A model generated the notes under the pieces. It worked only from the letters and a program-made list of their open reading frames with translations, was not told the DNA's origin and ran no database searches. A stretch of 64,000 nt of DNA from Siccirubricoccus deserti (lineage in GTDB: Bacteria; Pseudomonadota; Alphaproteobacteria; Acetobacterales; Acetobacteraceae): positions 248,001 through 312,000 of the forward strand of contig NZ_JACOMF010000003.1 in assembly GCF_014283215.1 (NCBI RefSeq), read 5' to 3'. Below, in pieces: positions 27,123 through 36,744 of this stretch. Both the position numbers and the translations under genes were made by a program. The stretch's first letter is position 1. Each line of letters begins with the position of its first letter.

Positions 27123-27878
27123 CTACAGCAGCCTGGGGGTGTCGGTGGAGGGCAGGTCCTGGTTCGCCATCGAATCGTCATCCTCGCCGCCTGCGCCGAA
27201 GCCGGGCAGGCTCGCCAGCACCTCCCGGGCCAGCGGCCGGGTCACCCGCCCGCCGGCGGCCAGTGCGGCGCGGTCGAGCCGCGCCGCCGCCTCCACCATC
27301 GCCGCCGCTTCGCGCGGCAGGCGCAGCAGAAGCCAGCTTTGCAGCGCCTCATCGACCCGGAGCTGCCGGGCCGAGAGGTGCTTGCGCAGCAGTGCCGCCA
27401 GCAGCGCATCCCCTGGCGGGTGGACCGCCACCGCGGTCATCGCCCGCAGCCGGCTGCGGAGGTCGGGCAGCGCCACCGGCCAGCGGGCAGGCGCAGCCCG
27501 TCCCGCCAGCAGCACCGGCTGGCGATGCTCGGCGCAGAAGTTCAGCAGGTGCAGGAGCGCTGTCTCCTCGGCAGCGCAATCGGCATCGTCCAGTACCAGG
27601 CCGCGGCCGGGTGGCACATGCGGCAGGCCGCGCAGCATCAGCCCGTCCAGCGCCGGCCAGCCGAGCTGGGCCGCGAGGCCTTGCAGCATATGGGTCTTGC
27701 CGGTGGCGGCCGGGCCGAACAGCGCCAGCCTGCCGCCCGGCCAGCGGTCCGGCCGGCGCAGCCAGGCCAGCGCCGCGGCATTGCTGTCATCCTCCAGCAG
27801 CGCCCCCAGCTCGGGCGGCGGCAGGGCCAGGGGCAGGGCGAGCTGGCGCATCATGCCGGCGGGCGGGGGGACATGCAT
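27123..27878 (-). CDS. hdaA: Hda-like DnaA-related ATPase
   Basis: DnaA-like AAA+ protein of 251 residues (or 243 from the ATG at 27854). Family members bind the sliding clamp and promote hydrolysis of ATP-DnaA, limiting re-initiation. The N-terminus has a clamp-binding-like QLALPL; Walker A is GPAATGKTH and Walker B is GLVLDDAD. Sensor and arginine-finger regions follow, but no DNA-binding domain IV, as expected. The C-terminus ends in an acidic tail. It sits between the AI-2E-family permease and ppk; the stop is nine bases before ppk. The start is uncertain between 27878, 27854 and 27851. Confidence 0.85.
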   Translation of the reverse strand: MHVPPPAGMMRQLALPLALPPPELGALLEDDSNAAALAWLRRPDRWPGGRLALFGPAATGKTHMLQGLAAQLGWPALDGLMLRGLPHVPPGRGLVLDDADCAAEETALLHLLNFCAEHRQPVLLAGRAAPARWPVALPDLRSRLRAMTAVAVHPPGDALLAALLRKHLSARQLRVDEALQSWLLLRLPREAAAMVEAAARLDRAALAAGGRVTRPLAREVLASLPGFGAGGEDDDSMANQDLPSTDTPRLL

Positions 27879-27896
27879 GAAGCGGTCATTCCGCCA

Positions 27897-29072
27897 CTAT
27901 CCGGTACGTGGCGGGTCCAGGTACAGCGGGCTTTCCAGGTAGCGCCGCAGCCAGTAGCGGACAATCACCCCGGCGAAGGCGGCCAGCGGCACCGCCAGCA
28001 GCACGCCGAGGAAGCCGAAGGCGACGCCGCCGGCGAACAGCGCGAAGATCACCCACACCGCATGCAGCTCCACCCGGTCGCCGAGCAGCCGCGGGTAGAT
28101 GATATAGCCCTCGACCACCTGGCCGAAGACGAAGATCGTCAGCACCACCAGCACGCCGTTCCAGGTGCCGTATTGCGCCAGCGCCAGCGCCAGGGCGGTG
28201 ACCAGCCCGGTGATCGAGCCGATGTAGGGGATGAAGGACAGGATGCCCGCCATCAGCCCGACCGTCAGCCCGAGTTCGAGCCCGATCAGCGACAGTGCCG
28301 TCGCGTAGTAGATCGCCAGCAGGGCGCAGCATAGCAGCTGGCCGCGCAGCCAGGCCGAGAGCAGCCGGTCGGTGTCGCGCGCCATCTGCCGCAGCGTGGC
28401 GGCGGAGCGGCGCGGCAGCCAGGCATCCAGCCGCGCCACCATCCGCGGCCAGTCGCGCAGCAGGTAGAAGGCCACCACGGGGGTGACGGTCACCAGGGTG
28501 AACACGTTGAACAGCGCGATGCCGCCGCCGAGCAGCCGGGCGATCGAGGTGCCGAGATAGGAGATGATGGCCCCGGCCTGGCCCACCGCCAGCTCCTGCA
28601 GCCGGTTGTCGACCACGTCGGGGCCCAGCCGCTGGGCCAGCGCGGCCAGCGCTTCCCGGACCGCGGCGCCGATGCCGACGACGTAGCTCGGCAGCCGCTG
28701 CAGCAGCACGCTCACCTGGGAGATCAGCAGCGGATAGAGCAGCAGCAGGCACAGCAGCGCGACGCCGACCACCGCCAGGATCATCAGCAGCGAGGAGAGG
28801 CCGCGGCCAATGCCCAGCCGGACCAGACCGCTGGCCGGCGGGTCGAGGAAATAGGCGATGACCGCGGCCAGGACGAAGGGCGTCAGGATCGCCGAGAAGG
28901 CCCACAGCCCGACCAGCAGGAAGGCCGTCAGGCCAAGCGCAAGGCCGAGCCGCTGCGCCCTTGTCGCGGTCTGCGGCGGGCGCGGCACCGGCCGGCCCGG
29001 CAGCGGCGGCTCCGCCATCACCCGCGGCGGGTCGGGCCGGCGCGGCCGGTCCGGCGGCGGCAGGCTCACCAT
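27897..29072 (-). CDS. AI-2E family (PerM-type) membrane transporter
   Basis: Integral membrane protein of 391 residues with about eight helices and the family pattern: paired helices near residues 35-85, a large soluble loop, then GLTVGLMAGILSFIPYIGSITGLV and the late GQVVEGYIIYPRLLGDRVELH motif. The family includes the proposed autoinducer-2 exporter TqsA, but most members have unknown substrates. ATG 29072 overlaps the upstream gene by seven bases. The order with hda and purM/purN on the opposite strand is typical of alphaproteobacteria. The substrate is not known. Confidence 0.88.
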   Translation of the reverse strand: MVSLPPPDRPRRPDPPRVMAEPPLPGRPVPRPPQTATRAQRLGLALGLTAFLLVGLWAFSAILTPFVLAAVIAYFLDPPASGLVRLGIGRGLSSLLMILAVVGVALLCLLLLYPLLISQVSVLLQRLPSYVVGIGAAVREALAALAQRLGPDVVDNRLQELAVGQAGAIISYLGTSIARLLGGGIALFNVFTLVTVTPVVAFYLLRDWPRMVARLDAWLPRRSAATLRQMARDTDRLLSAWLRGQLLCCALLAIYYATALSLIGLELGLTVGLMAGILSFIPYIGSITGLVTALALALAQYGTWNGVLVVLTIFVFGQVVEGYIIYPRLLGDRVELHAVWVIFALFAGGVAFGFLGVLLAVPLAAFAGVIVRYWLRRYLESPLYLDPPRTG

Positions 29073-29722
29073 CTTATGCCTCCGGTACCGCGGCGCAGCG
29101 CCGCGGCGACATAGGCGATGCCGGAAGCGAGGGTAGTGCCAGCCACGATCCATACCAGCGCGGTCTGCAGGCCATCCGCCTGCAGATGGAAGCCTGCCAG
29201 CAGCAATGCCAGGGCCGCCAGCCCGATCTGCATCGCGGTGTTCAGCTTGGAAACCAGCAGCGGCCGGATCGCCGGCGGATGCCCCAATACCCAGAACACC
29301 AGCACGCCGCCGACGATCACCAGGTCGCGGAATACCACCATGATCGCCAGCCAGTCCGGCAGCACGCCGACCGCCGCCAGCGTCACATAGACCGAGACCA
29401 GCAGCGCCTTGTCCGCCACCGGATCCAGCAGGGCGCCGAGGGCGCTGCGCGAATTCGTCACCCGCGCCAGCCAGCCGTCGATGGCGTCCGAGATGCCGGC
29501 GCCGATGAACAGGCCGAAGGCGATGTCGAGCCGATGCTGCAGGATCAGCCAGATGGTCGCCGGCACGGCGCAGAGCCGGGCCAGGGTGATGAGGTTGGGC
29601 AGGGTGACCAGCGCATCTCTGCCCCCGCCGGGAGGGCGGGCGGGCGGCGGCGTCGGCCCGGGCGAGGCCGGCGGTGGTTCAGCCGCCGCCGGCAAGGCCC
29701 ACCCGCCAGGCCGGCCCGGCAT
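29066..29722 (-). CDS. CDP-alcohol phosphatidyltransferase (PgsA-like)
   Basis: Membrane enzyme of about 218 residues transferring a phosphatidyl group from CDP-diacylglycerol to an alcohol. The full catalytic signature D-x2-DG-x2-AR-x8-G-x3-D-x3-D is visible in SDAIDGWLARVTNSRSALG followed by ALLDPVADK. About five or six membrane helices follow. The substrate (glycerol phosphate, as in PgsA, or another alcohol) cannot be read off the sequence. The start is uncertain: ATG 29722 is used, with ATG 29740 and TTG 29695 as alternatives; the first 40 residues are proline-rich. It overlaps the end of the DUF2066-like gene. Confidence 0.85.
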   Translation of the reverse strand: MPGRPGGWALPAAAEPPPASPGPTPPPARPPGGGRDALVTLPNLITLARLCAVPATIWLILQHRLDIAFGLFIGAGISDAIDGWLARVTNSRSALGALLDPVADKALLVSVYVTLAAVGVLPDWLAIMVVFRDLVIVGGVLVFWVLGHPPAIRPLLVSKLNTAMQIGLAALALLLAGFHLQADGLQTALVWIVAGTTLASGIAYVAAALRRGTGGIRW

Positions 29723-30404
29723 TCGGCCCGGCCGCCGCACCGCCCGGCGCCAGCGTCACGCCGAGGCCGGCGAGATCCGCCGCCGCCACCTGCGGCGGCG
29801 CCCGCAGCCCGACCCGCAGCCGGGCCGCATCGACCGCGATGCCGAGGATGCTGACCGAGGCGACCGGCCCGGCCGCCTTCAGCCGGCGGTGCAATTCAAG
29901 CCACTCTGCCATGGAATGATAGGTGGCGACGGCCTCCACCCAATTCGAGGCCGGCCCGGCCGGCGCCGGCGCGGCACCCGCCCCGGCGATGGGCGCAACG
30001 CCGGCCGAGCCGCGGCCCAGCGCGCTGCGCACCCGGCTGGCGCTGAAGTTCACCGTGATGCGGCCGCTGTAGCGGGTGGGCGCGGTGCGTTCCTGCTCGA
30101 TCACGATGGAGCTGACCATCTCCTCGATCTGCTGGTCGGAGAGGCTGGTGCCGGGCTGGCCGGCCTCGGCCAGCAGCCGTTCCCAGGCGATGCGGCGGCC
30201 GGCGGCCAGCGCCCGTTCCCGCGCCAGCACGCCGTTCTCGGCGCTGGCCTCGGCCGGGATGCCCCGTTGGGTGAGGTTGATGCCGCCCGTCGGCTCCGCC
30301 GCGGCCTCGAAGGACTGGGCCCCGGCCGGCGCGGCGGCGGTGAGCAGCAGGGCGGTTCCGATGGCGGCGGCGCCGGCTAGGGCAACCCATGTGCTGCGCG
30401 CCAT
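29679..30404 (-). CDS. Secreted DUF2066-like protein
   Basis: Protein of 241 residues with a clear signal peptide ([20 protein letters not shown], cleavage near GAQ-S). The mature part ([19 protein letters not shown], then [20 protein letters not shown] and [16 protein letters not shown]) fits the pattern of DUF2066 proteins, which are periplasmic and of unknown function. The C-terminal half is alanine-glycine-rich with another alpha/beta pattern. ATG 30404 follows AGAAGGAAG at good spacing; the frame upstream of it is the reverse strand of purM. It is divergent from purM, with a shared promoter region of about 130 bases. Confidence 0.7.
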   Translation of the reverse strand: MARSTWVALAGAAAIGTALLLTAAAPAGAQSFEAAAEPTGGINLTQRGIPAEASAENGVLARERALAAGRRIAWERLLAEAGQPGTSLSDQQIEEMVSSIVIEQERTAPTRYSGRITVNFSASRVRSALGRGSAGVAPIAGAGAAPAPAGPASNWVEAVATYHSMAEWLELHRRLKAAGPVASVSILGIAVDAARLRVGLRAPPQVAAADLAGLGVTLAPGGAAAGPNAGPAWRVGLAGGG

Positions 30405-30536
30405 CGTGCTTCCTTCTATGTCTCGCCCGAGGCGCCGCGATTCCGGCGCCTCGGTCCCGGCTGGCCCGGGACGGCCGCGGCGCTCTGCGCTAGAAGCACC
30501 TGGACACCAAGACCCCTTAGCCGATCGGAGGCTGCC

Positions 30537-31606
<1,070 letters not shown>

Positions 31607-31610
<4 letters not shown>

Positions 31611-32269
31611 CCCGCCGACGCACCGCGGTGCTGATCTCCGGCCGCGGCTCCAACATGGCCGCGCTGCTGACGGCGGCGCGCGACCCGGCCTATCCGGCCG
31701 AGATTGCGCTGGTGCTGGCGAACCGCGCCGATGCCGGGGGCCTCGCGCTGGCCGCCGCCGCCGGAGTGCCGACCGCGGTGGTCGAGAGCCGCCCCTTCCG
31801 CGGCGACCGCGCGGCGCATGAGGCCGCGGTGCAGGCGGTGCTGGAGGCGCATGACATCGGCCTGCTCTGCCTCGCCGGCTACATGCGGCTGCTGACGCCC
31901 TTCCTGGTCGGGCGCTGGGCCGGGCGGATGCTGAACATTCACCCGAGCCTGCTGCCGGCCTTCCCCGGCCTCGACACTCATGCCAGGGCGCTGGCGGCCG
32001 GGGTGAAGCTGCACGGCTGCACTGTCCATCTGGTGACCGAGGAGATGGATGCCGGGCCGATCCTCGCCCAGGCCGCGGTGCCGGTGCTGCCGGGGGATGA
32101 CGCGGCCAGCCTCGGCGCCCGGGTGCTGGCGCAGGAGCATGTGATCTACCCGATGGCGCTGGCGCTGGTGGCCGGTCGCGCCGCTACCCCGCCTGCGGCC
32201 GATGTGGCGCTGTCGAACCCCTTGCCGACGCCGCCGTCGCTTCCTAAACCCCAGTCCAGCAGCGAATGA
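31607..32269 (+). CDS. purN: Phosphoribosylglycinamide formyltransferase
   Basis: Folate-dependent GAR transformylase of about 220 residues. Motifs: [14 protein letters not shown] at the N-terminus, [13 protein letters not shown], the catalytic [20 protein letters not shown] with Asn and His, and [10 protein letters not shown] with the catalytic Asp. GTG 31607 overlaps the purM stop. The last about 20 residues ([17 protein letters not shown]) are a low-complexity tail that varies in the family. Its stop codon overlaps an ATG at 32266, next to the start of the oxidase subunit IV gene. Confidence 0.96.
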
Positions 32270-32280
32270 GGAACCGGGCC

Positions 32281-32436
32281 GTGGCCGAACAGCAGCACTA
32301 CGAGTTCTCGGCGGTCGAGGCGAAGGAAATCCTGGCCGAGCGCGAGCGTGGCTGGGAAGGCTTCACCCAATTCCTCACCTGGGGCATCGTCATCACGGCG
32401 GTGGTGCTGATCGGGCTGCTGGTCTTCGTCGCCTGA
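32281..32436 (+). CDS. aa3-type cytochrome c oxidase subunit IV (small)
   Basis: Small single-helix protein of 51 residues: MAEQQHYEFSAVEAKEILA, then ERERGWEGFTQFLTWGIVIT and a hydrophobic C-terminal helix. This fits the bacterial aa3-type oxidase subunit IV family, which packs against the core oxidase. GTG 32281 has AGGA at seven-base spacing; an in-frame ATG at 32266 overlapping the purN stop is an alternative that adds five residues. No other oxidase genes are in the window, so it is separated from the main cox locus. A strong hairpin follows its stop. Confidence 0.8.
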   Translation: MAEQQHYEFSAVEAKEILAERERGWEGFTQFLTWGIVITAVVLIGLLVFVA

Positions 32437-32442
32437 CGGTGG

Positions 32443-32462
32443 GCCTTCCCGCCCGGGAAGGC
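32443..32462. terminator. Bidirectional hairpin between coxIV-like gene and ptsI
   Basis: Perfect eight-base stem GCCTTCCC / GGGAAGGC with a four-base loop, seven bases after the oxidase subunit gene and about 60 bases from the convergent ptsI stop. No T-run on either side. It may serve both convergent transcripts. Confidence 0.5.
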
Positions 32463-32520
32463 TGAAGCGCGTCGTCGGTACCCGGCTGCCGCCCGCCGGA
32501 GCTGGCGAGGCGGCGGTGCG

Positions 32521-34383
32521 TCAGGCCTTCTCCAGCGCCCCCGGCGCATTGCTCATCACCAGTTCATGGATGCGCTCCGGGTCGGATTGCTCCATGACGC
32601 GCCGGGCGAACCGGGCGCAATCGGCGATGTCGAGGGCGCGGATTGCCTGCTTTACCCGTGGGATGGCGCTGGCGTTCATGCTCAGGCAGCGGATGCCGAG
32701 GCCCAGCAGCAGCGGCACCAGCCGGGGGTTGCCGGCCATCTCGCCGCAGACGCTCACCGGCATGCGCAGCCTGAGCGCCGCCTCGGTGGCGAATTGCATC
32801 AGCCGCAGCACCGCCGGGTGCAGCGGATCGTACAGATGCGCGACATCCACCTCGGCCCGGTCCACCGCCAGCGTGTACATGGCTAGGTCATTGGTGCCGA
32901 TGGCGAAGAAATCCGCCTCCAGCGCAATGGCGTCGGCGGCCAGCGCGGCGCCCGGCGTCTCGATCATGGCGCCGAGGTCGGGCAGCGTCTCCGGCATCGC
33001 CACGCCCTTGCGGCGCAGCCGGCGGGCGACGCGCTCGTAGATCTCGCGCGCCTGCTTCACCTCGTTCGGATTGGTCACCAGCGGCAGCAGGATACGAACC
33101 GGGCCGCGTTCGGCGACGCGCAGGATGGCGGCGAATTGCGCCTCCAGCAGCTCCGGCCGCTTCAGCAGCAGGCGCAGGCCGCGCAGGCCGAGCGCCGGGT
33201 TCGGCCCGGTATGCGTCGGCGCGATGCCGGAGGCCTGCGCCTCCATGTCCTTCTCGCCGCCCCAGTCCAGCACCCGGATGGTCACGGGGTCGCCGCCCAT
33301 GGCGTCCACCACCTGGGTATAGGCGGCGAGCTGGGCCTCCTCGTCCGGCAGGTCCTCGCGGTTCATGAAGAGGAACTCGGTGCGCAGCAGGCCGATGCCC
33401 TGGGCGCCGGACTGGGCGATCAGCGGCAGCTCGGCCGGGATCTCCAGATTGGCCTGCAGCTCCACCGGCTCGCCATCCGTCGTCACCGCCGGCAGCCGGC
33501 GCAGCTTGGCCAGCTTGGCGCGTTCCTTGGCGAAGGCGGTGAGCGACTCGCGGCCCTTCTCCAGCGCCTTCTCGCCAGGGCGCAAGACGATGACGCCGGT
33601 GCTGCCGTCCAGCACCGCCTGGTCGCCCCGCATCGCGCTCTCGCTGAGCCCGGAGACGCCGAGGATGGAGGGGATGCCGAGCGCCCGCAACATGATGGCG
33701 GTATGGCCATCCGCGCCGCCCTCGTCGGTCGCCACCCCGGCGATGCGTGAGGGGTCGAGCAGCGCGGCATCTGCCGGGGTCAGCTCCTCGGCCACCAGGA
33801 TGGCGCCCTCGGGCACGCCCTTCAGGCTGCGGAAGGGGGTAGCCGTCAGGTTGCGGGTCAGCCGGCGGGCGATCTCCCGCACCTCGCCGGCGCGGCGGTT
33901 AAGCCCGGCCTTGTCATCGTCCCGCGCCGCCAGGATGACGACGGCGATCGCCTCCGCCTCGTCCTGCACCGCGGTTTCGGCGGCCAGCAGCTCATTCTCG
34001 ATCCGCTTGCGGGCACCGCGCAGCAGCCGGGAATTGCCCAGCATCATGACATAGGCGTCGAGCAACGGCGCCAGCTCCTCCTGCGCTTCCTCCGGCAGGA
34101 TCGAGAGCCGCGATTTCAGCTTGATGATCTGCTTGCGGGAGAGGGCGACGGCATCCGCCAGCCGCTGCTTCTCCGTCTCCGCCTGATCGGCGGCGATGCG
34201 CCGGCGGGGCGCTTCGGCGGGAACCTCGGTGGTATCGAAGATCGGCCCGATGGCGATGCCGGGGGAGACCGGGATGCCGCGGATGACATGCTCGCGCGCC
34301 TTGCGCGCCGCCGGCTTGCGCGGCGTCTCGGCGGTGCCGGCGCCTGCCTTGGTGTCGGGCCGTTCGGACTTCTCAATCTTCAT
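32521..34383 (-). CDS. ptsI: PTS enzyme I (PEP-protein phosphotransferase)
   Basis: Enzyme of 620 residues that takes phosphate from PEP onto a histidine and passes it to HPr. The active-site His227 is in GGADGHTAIMLRALGIP. The C-terminal PEP-binding domain shows IGLLRTEFLFMNREDLP and the late SVCGEMAG motif. There is no N-terminal GAF domain, so it is not the PtsP form. The N-terminal 30 residues are a lysine-rich extension. It overlaps the HPr gene by 11 bases and is the last gene of the PTS operon. Confidence 0.95.
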   Translation of the reverse strand: MKIEKSERPDTKAGAGTAETPRKPAARKAREHVIRGIPVSPGIAIGPIFDTTEVPAEAPRRRIAADQAETEKQRLADAVALSRKQIIKLKSRLSILPEEAQEELAPLLDAYVMMLGNSRLLRGARKRIENELLAAETAVQDEAEAIAVVILAARDDDKAGLNRRAGEVREIARRLTRNLTATPFRSLKGVPEGAILVAEELTPADAALLDPSRIAGVATDEGGADGHTAIMLRALGIPSILGVSGLSESAMRGDQAVLDGSTGVIVLRPGEKALEKGRESLTAFAKERAKLAKLRRLPAVTTDGEPVELQANLEIPAELPLIAQSGAQGIGLLRTEFLFMNREDLPDEEAQLAAYTQVVDAMGGDPVTIRVLDWGGEKDMEAQASGIAPTHTGPNPALGLRGLRLLLKRPELLEAQFAAILRVAERGPVRILLPLVTNPNEVKQAREIYERVARRLRRKGVAMPETLPDLGAMIETPGAALAADAIALEADFFAIGTNDLAMYTLAVDRAEVDVAHLYDPLHPAVLRLMQFATEAALRLRMPVSVCGEMAGNPRLVPLLLGLGIRCLSMNASAIPRVKQAIRALDIADCARFARRVMEQSDPERIHELVMSNAPGALEKA

Positions 34384-34708
34384 GGAAGCCGGCCTCGACC
34401 AGGCCGGCGACCGCCTCGAGCGCTTCCTTGGCGTCCCAGCCCTCGGCTTCGATGGTGATGCTGCTGCCGGCGCCGGCGCCGAGCATCATCAGGCCCATGA
34501 TGGAGCAGGCCGGCACCCGCTGGCCGTCCCGCAGCACATGCAGGCAGGCGGAGTAGCGCTCCGCCAGCGTTACCAGCTTGGCCGCGGCGCGGGCATGCAG
34601 GCCGCGGCTGTTGCGGATGACGATGTCGCGCCTGAGCACCATGCCGTCACCGCCGCATTCGGCCGCCGCCACGGCCGGCGGGACGGCCTGGCCGGTCGCA
34701 TCGCTCAT
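34373..34708 (-). CDS. ptsH: Phosphocarrier protein HPr
   Basis: HPr of 111 residues, longer than the usual 85-90 because of an N-terminal extension of about 22. The phosphorylated histidine is His38 (NSRGLHARAAAKLV), and the regulatory serine loop is in ACSIMGLMMLGAG, the target of HPr kinase. ATG 34708 has GGAGGA at good spacing and overlaps the upstream EIIA stop (ATGA), which supports the longer form over ATG 34642. The presence of hprK nearby suggests serine phosphorylation is used for regulation. Confidence 0.93.
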   Translation of the reverse strand: MSDATGQAVPPAVAAAECGGDGMVLRRDIVIRNSRGLHARAAAKLVTLAERYSACLHVLRDGQRVPACSIMGLMMLGAGAGSSITIEAEGWDAKEALEAVAGLVEAGFHED

Positions 34709-35145
34709 GGCTTGGTTCCTCCATTGCCGCTGCCGTTCGCCCGCGCCATCCCGTTCGGGATGTCGCCCGCGGCCGCGATGTATTTGCGCCCGGCCGCCGC
34801 GGCATGGTCGACCGCCTCGGCCAGCGGTTCGGACGAGCGGATCTTCGCCAGTTTCACCAGCAGGGGAAGGTTGACTCCCGCGATCACCTCGACCTGGTTG
34901 CGGTCGGCGAGCGAGACCGCGAGGTTGCAGGGGGTGCCGCCCATGATGTCGGTCAGCACGACGACACCATCACCCTGGTTCACCGCGGCGATGCTGTCGC
35001 GGATGTCCCGGCGGCGATCTTCCATATCGTCGTCGGGACCGATGCAGACGGTGGCGACGGCGCGTTGCGGTCCGACCACATGCTCCATGGCAAGACGCAA
35101 CTCGTCGGCCAGGCGGCCGTGGGTGACCAGGACCAATCCTATCAT
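34705..35145 (-). CDS. PTS EIIA component, mannose/sorbose type
   Basis: Protein of 146 residues of the EIIA-Man family, the terminal phospho-acceptor of this regulatory PTS. Active-site His9 is in GLVLVTHGRLADEL; the second motif VVVLTDIMGGTPCNLAV is typical. The last about 30 residues form a low-complexity tail. No sugar permease subunits (EIIB, EIIC) are nearby, so it probably acts as a signalling protein. It overlaps rapZ and the HPr gene by four bases each, indicating coupled translation. Confidence 0.93.
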   Translation of the reverse strand: MIGLVLVTHGRLADELRLAMEHVVGPQRAVATVCIGPDDDMEDRRRDIRDSIAAVNQGDGVVVLTDIMGGTPCNLAVSLADRNQVEVIAGVNLPLLVKLAKIRSSEPLAEAVDHAAAAGRKYIAAAGDIPNGMARANGSGNGGTKP

Positions 35146-36140
35146 GGGGTGCTCGAAAGGGCCTCCCGACCCTCCTGGCTGAAGCTATGCGAGGCATTCT
35201 GGGCGGCTTTCGCCGTCGGCTCCGCTGGCGGCGTCATGCCGGAAGGGGAGCTGCCCAGGCCAAGTTCACGATGCGTCACGTCCGCACGCCAGCCCAGGCT
35301 CCGCAAATGGTCAGCCAGACGCTCCGCCACAAGGACCGAGCGATGCCGGCCCCCGGTGCAGCCGAGCGCGACCGTAAGGTACTTCTTGCCCTCCGCAACG
35401 TATCGCGGCAAGAGCGGATCGATGAATCCAGTGAGACGTGTCCAGAATCCTGCGAAATCCGGGTCGGCTTCGACATAGGCAGCCACCGCCGGGTTTGCCC
35501 CGGTGAGCGGCTTCAGCGCCGGCACGTAATGCGGGTTGCGCAGGAAGCGGACGTCGAAGACCAGGTCGGCCTCGCGCGGCAGCCCCTTGGGAAATGCGAA
35601 GGACAGCAGGTGGAGGGCGAGGCCCGGCGGGCCTGCTGGCTGGAACCGCCGCTCGATCATCTGCCGCAGCGCCGGCAGCGGCAGGTCGGAGGTGTCGACC
35701 ACCATGTCGGCGGCGTCCCGCAGCGGTACCAGCAGCGCCTGTTCCCGGGCGATGCCATCGGCGACCCGGCTGCCGAGCGAGCCGCCGGGCGCCAGCGGAT
35801 GGCGCCGCCGGGTTTCGGTATATCGGCGCAGCAGCACCGAATCCTCGGCGGTCACGTAGACCAGGGTGACGTCGATGTCCCGGCGCTCCCGCAGCCGGGC
35901 CAGGGTGGCCAGCGCCTGGGCCGGGGCGAAGCCACGGGTGCGGGTGTCGATGCCGGCGGCGAGCGGCAGGTCGCCATCGCCCACCAACTCCTCCAGCAGG
36001 TCGAGCGGCGGGTTGTCGACCGTCTCGAAGCCCAGATCCTCGATGATGCGGAGGACGGAGGCCTTGCCCGCCCCCGAAAGCCCGGTGACCAGCACCACCG
36101 GCCGTGGCACGGCCGGGGCATCCCCGGTGTCGGCGCTCAT
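35142..36140 (-). CDS. rapZ: RapZ/YvcJ-type nucleotide-binding regulator
   Basis: P-loop protein of 332 residues of the RapZ family; in enterobacteria RapZ directs small RNA decay and senses glucosamine-6-phosphate. Walker A is GLSGAGKA at about residues 20-27, and the C-terminal domain shows FDVRFLRNPHYVP and the conserved GCTGGRHRSVLVAERLADHL. The final about 40 residues are an extra serine- and alanine-rich tail not typical of the family. It lies between hprK and the EIIA gene, a standard alphaproteobacterial order. Its role in this organism is unknown. Confidence 0.93.
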   Translation of the reverse strand: MSADTGDAPAVPRPVVLVTGLSGAGKASVLRIIEDLGFETVDNPPLDLLEELVGDGDLPLAAGIDTRTRGFAPAQALATLARLRERRDIDVTLVYVTAEDSVLLRRYTETRRRHPLAPGGSLGSRVADGIAREQALLVPLRDAADMVVDTSDLPLPALRQMIERRFQPAGPPGLALHLLSFAFPKGLPREADLVFDVRFLRNPHYVPALKPLTGANPAVAAYVEADPDFAGFWTRLTGFIDPLLPRYVAEGKKYLTVALGCTGGRHRSVLVAERLADHLRSLGWRADVTHRELGLGSSPSGMTPPAEPTAKAAQNASHSFSQEGREALSSTP

Positions 36141-36150
36141 GCCGGGAGGC

Positions 36151-36600
36151 TCATTGGAAGGCGCCCGCGGTGCAGCCGAGGCGGCCGCAGGCCACCTCCA
36201 GCGCCAGGGCCAGCCGGGCCGGGGCGGCGGCGTCGAAGCCGTGCAGGCGGATCGCCGGCACCGCCACGCCTTCGGCCGACCAGCGTTCCGGCTCGGGCAG
36301 CCGCGGCACCGCCTCGCGCGGCACCAGCATCACCGCCAGCCGCACCGCGGGGTCCGGCGCTTCGACCGGCAGCGGCCCGAGCACGCCGAGGCCGCGCACT
36401 TCCAGCATCCCGTGCAGCGCCGCGGGCGCGCTGGCCCGCAGCACGCCATGATCGGCCCGCAGCATGACCTGGTCATCGGCGACCAGCCGCCATCCCACAT
36501 CGATCATGCGCAGCACAAGGTCGGACTTCCCTGCCCCGGGGGCGCCGAGCAGCAGCACGGCGTTCCCCTTCCGGGCGACAGAACTGGCATGAAGCAGCAT
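36151..36600 (-). CDS. hprK: HPr kinase/phosphatase, short form
   Basis: Protein of about 149 residues holding only the C-terminal kinase domain, as in many alphaproteobacteria (the Bacillus protein is about 310). Walker A is GAPGAGKSD at about residues 19-27, and the later LEVRGLGVLG matches the HprK signature. It would phosphorylate the regulatory serine of HPr. ATG 36600 (MLLHASSVARKG) is used; the frame is open further but shows no similarity. It heads the PTS operon, ten bases before rapZ. The usual ChvG/ChvI two-component genes are not upstream. Confidence 0.9.
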   Translation of the reverse strand: MLLHASSVARKGNAVLLLGAPGAGKSDLVLRMIDVGWRLVADDQVMLRADHGVLRASAPAALHGMLEVRGLGVLGPLPVEAPDPAVRLAVMLVPREAVPRLPEPERWSAEGVAVPAIRLHGFDAAAPARLALALEVACGRLGCTAGAFQ

Positions 36601-36744
36601 CGGGGCCGCCTGCAAACAGGCAACTGACCTTGCCAGAAAGCCGATGCCCTTCCAAGGGTATCCACGGTTGCAGGTCGCGGTGGGCGGTTGCACCGTCGCG
36701 CCGCCCGTTGCGGCCGGCAGCGACGCATGCCACCTGCCGGCGGC

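Noticed and set aside
25029-28334. Open frame of 1101 codons on the plus strand
   Set aside because: Shadow of ppk, hda and the AI-2E permease genes; no motif visible.
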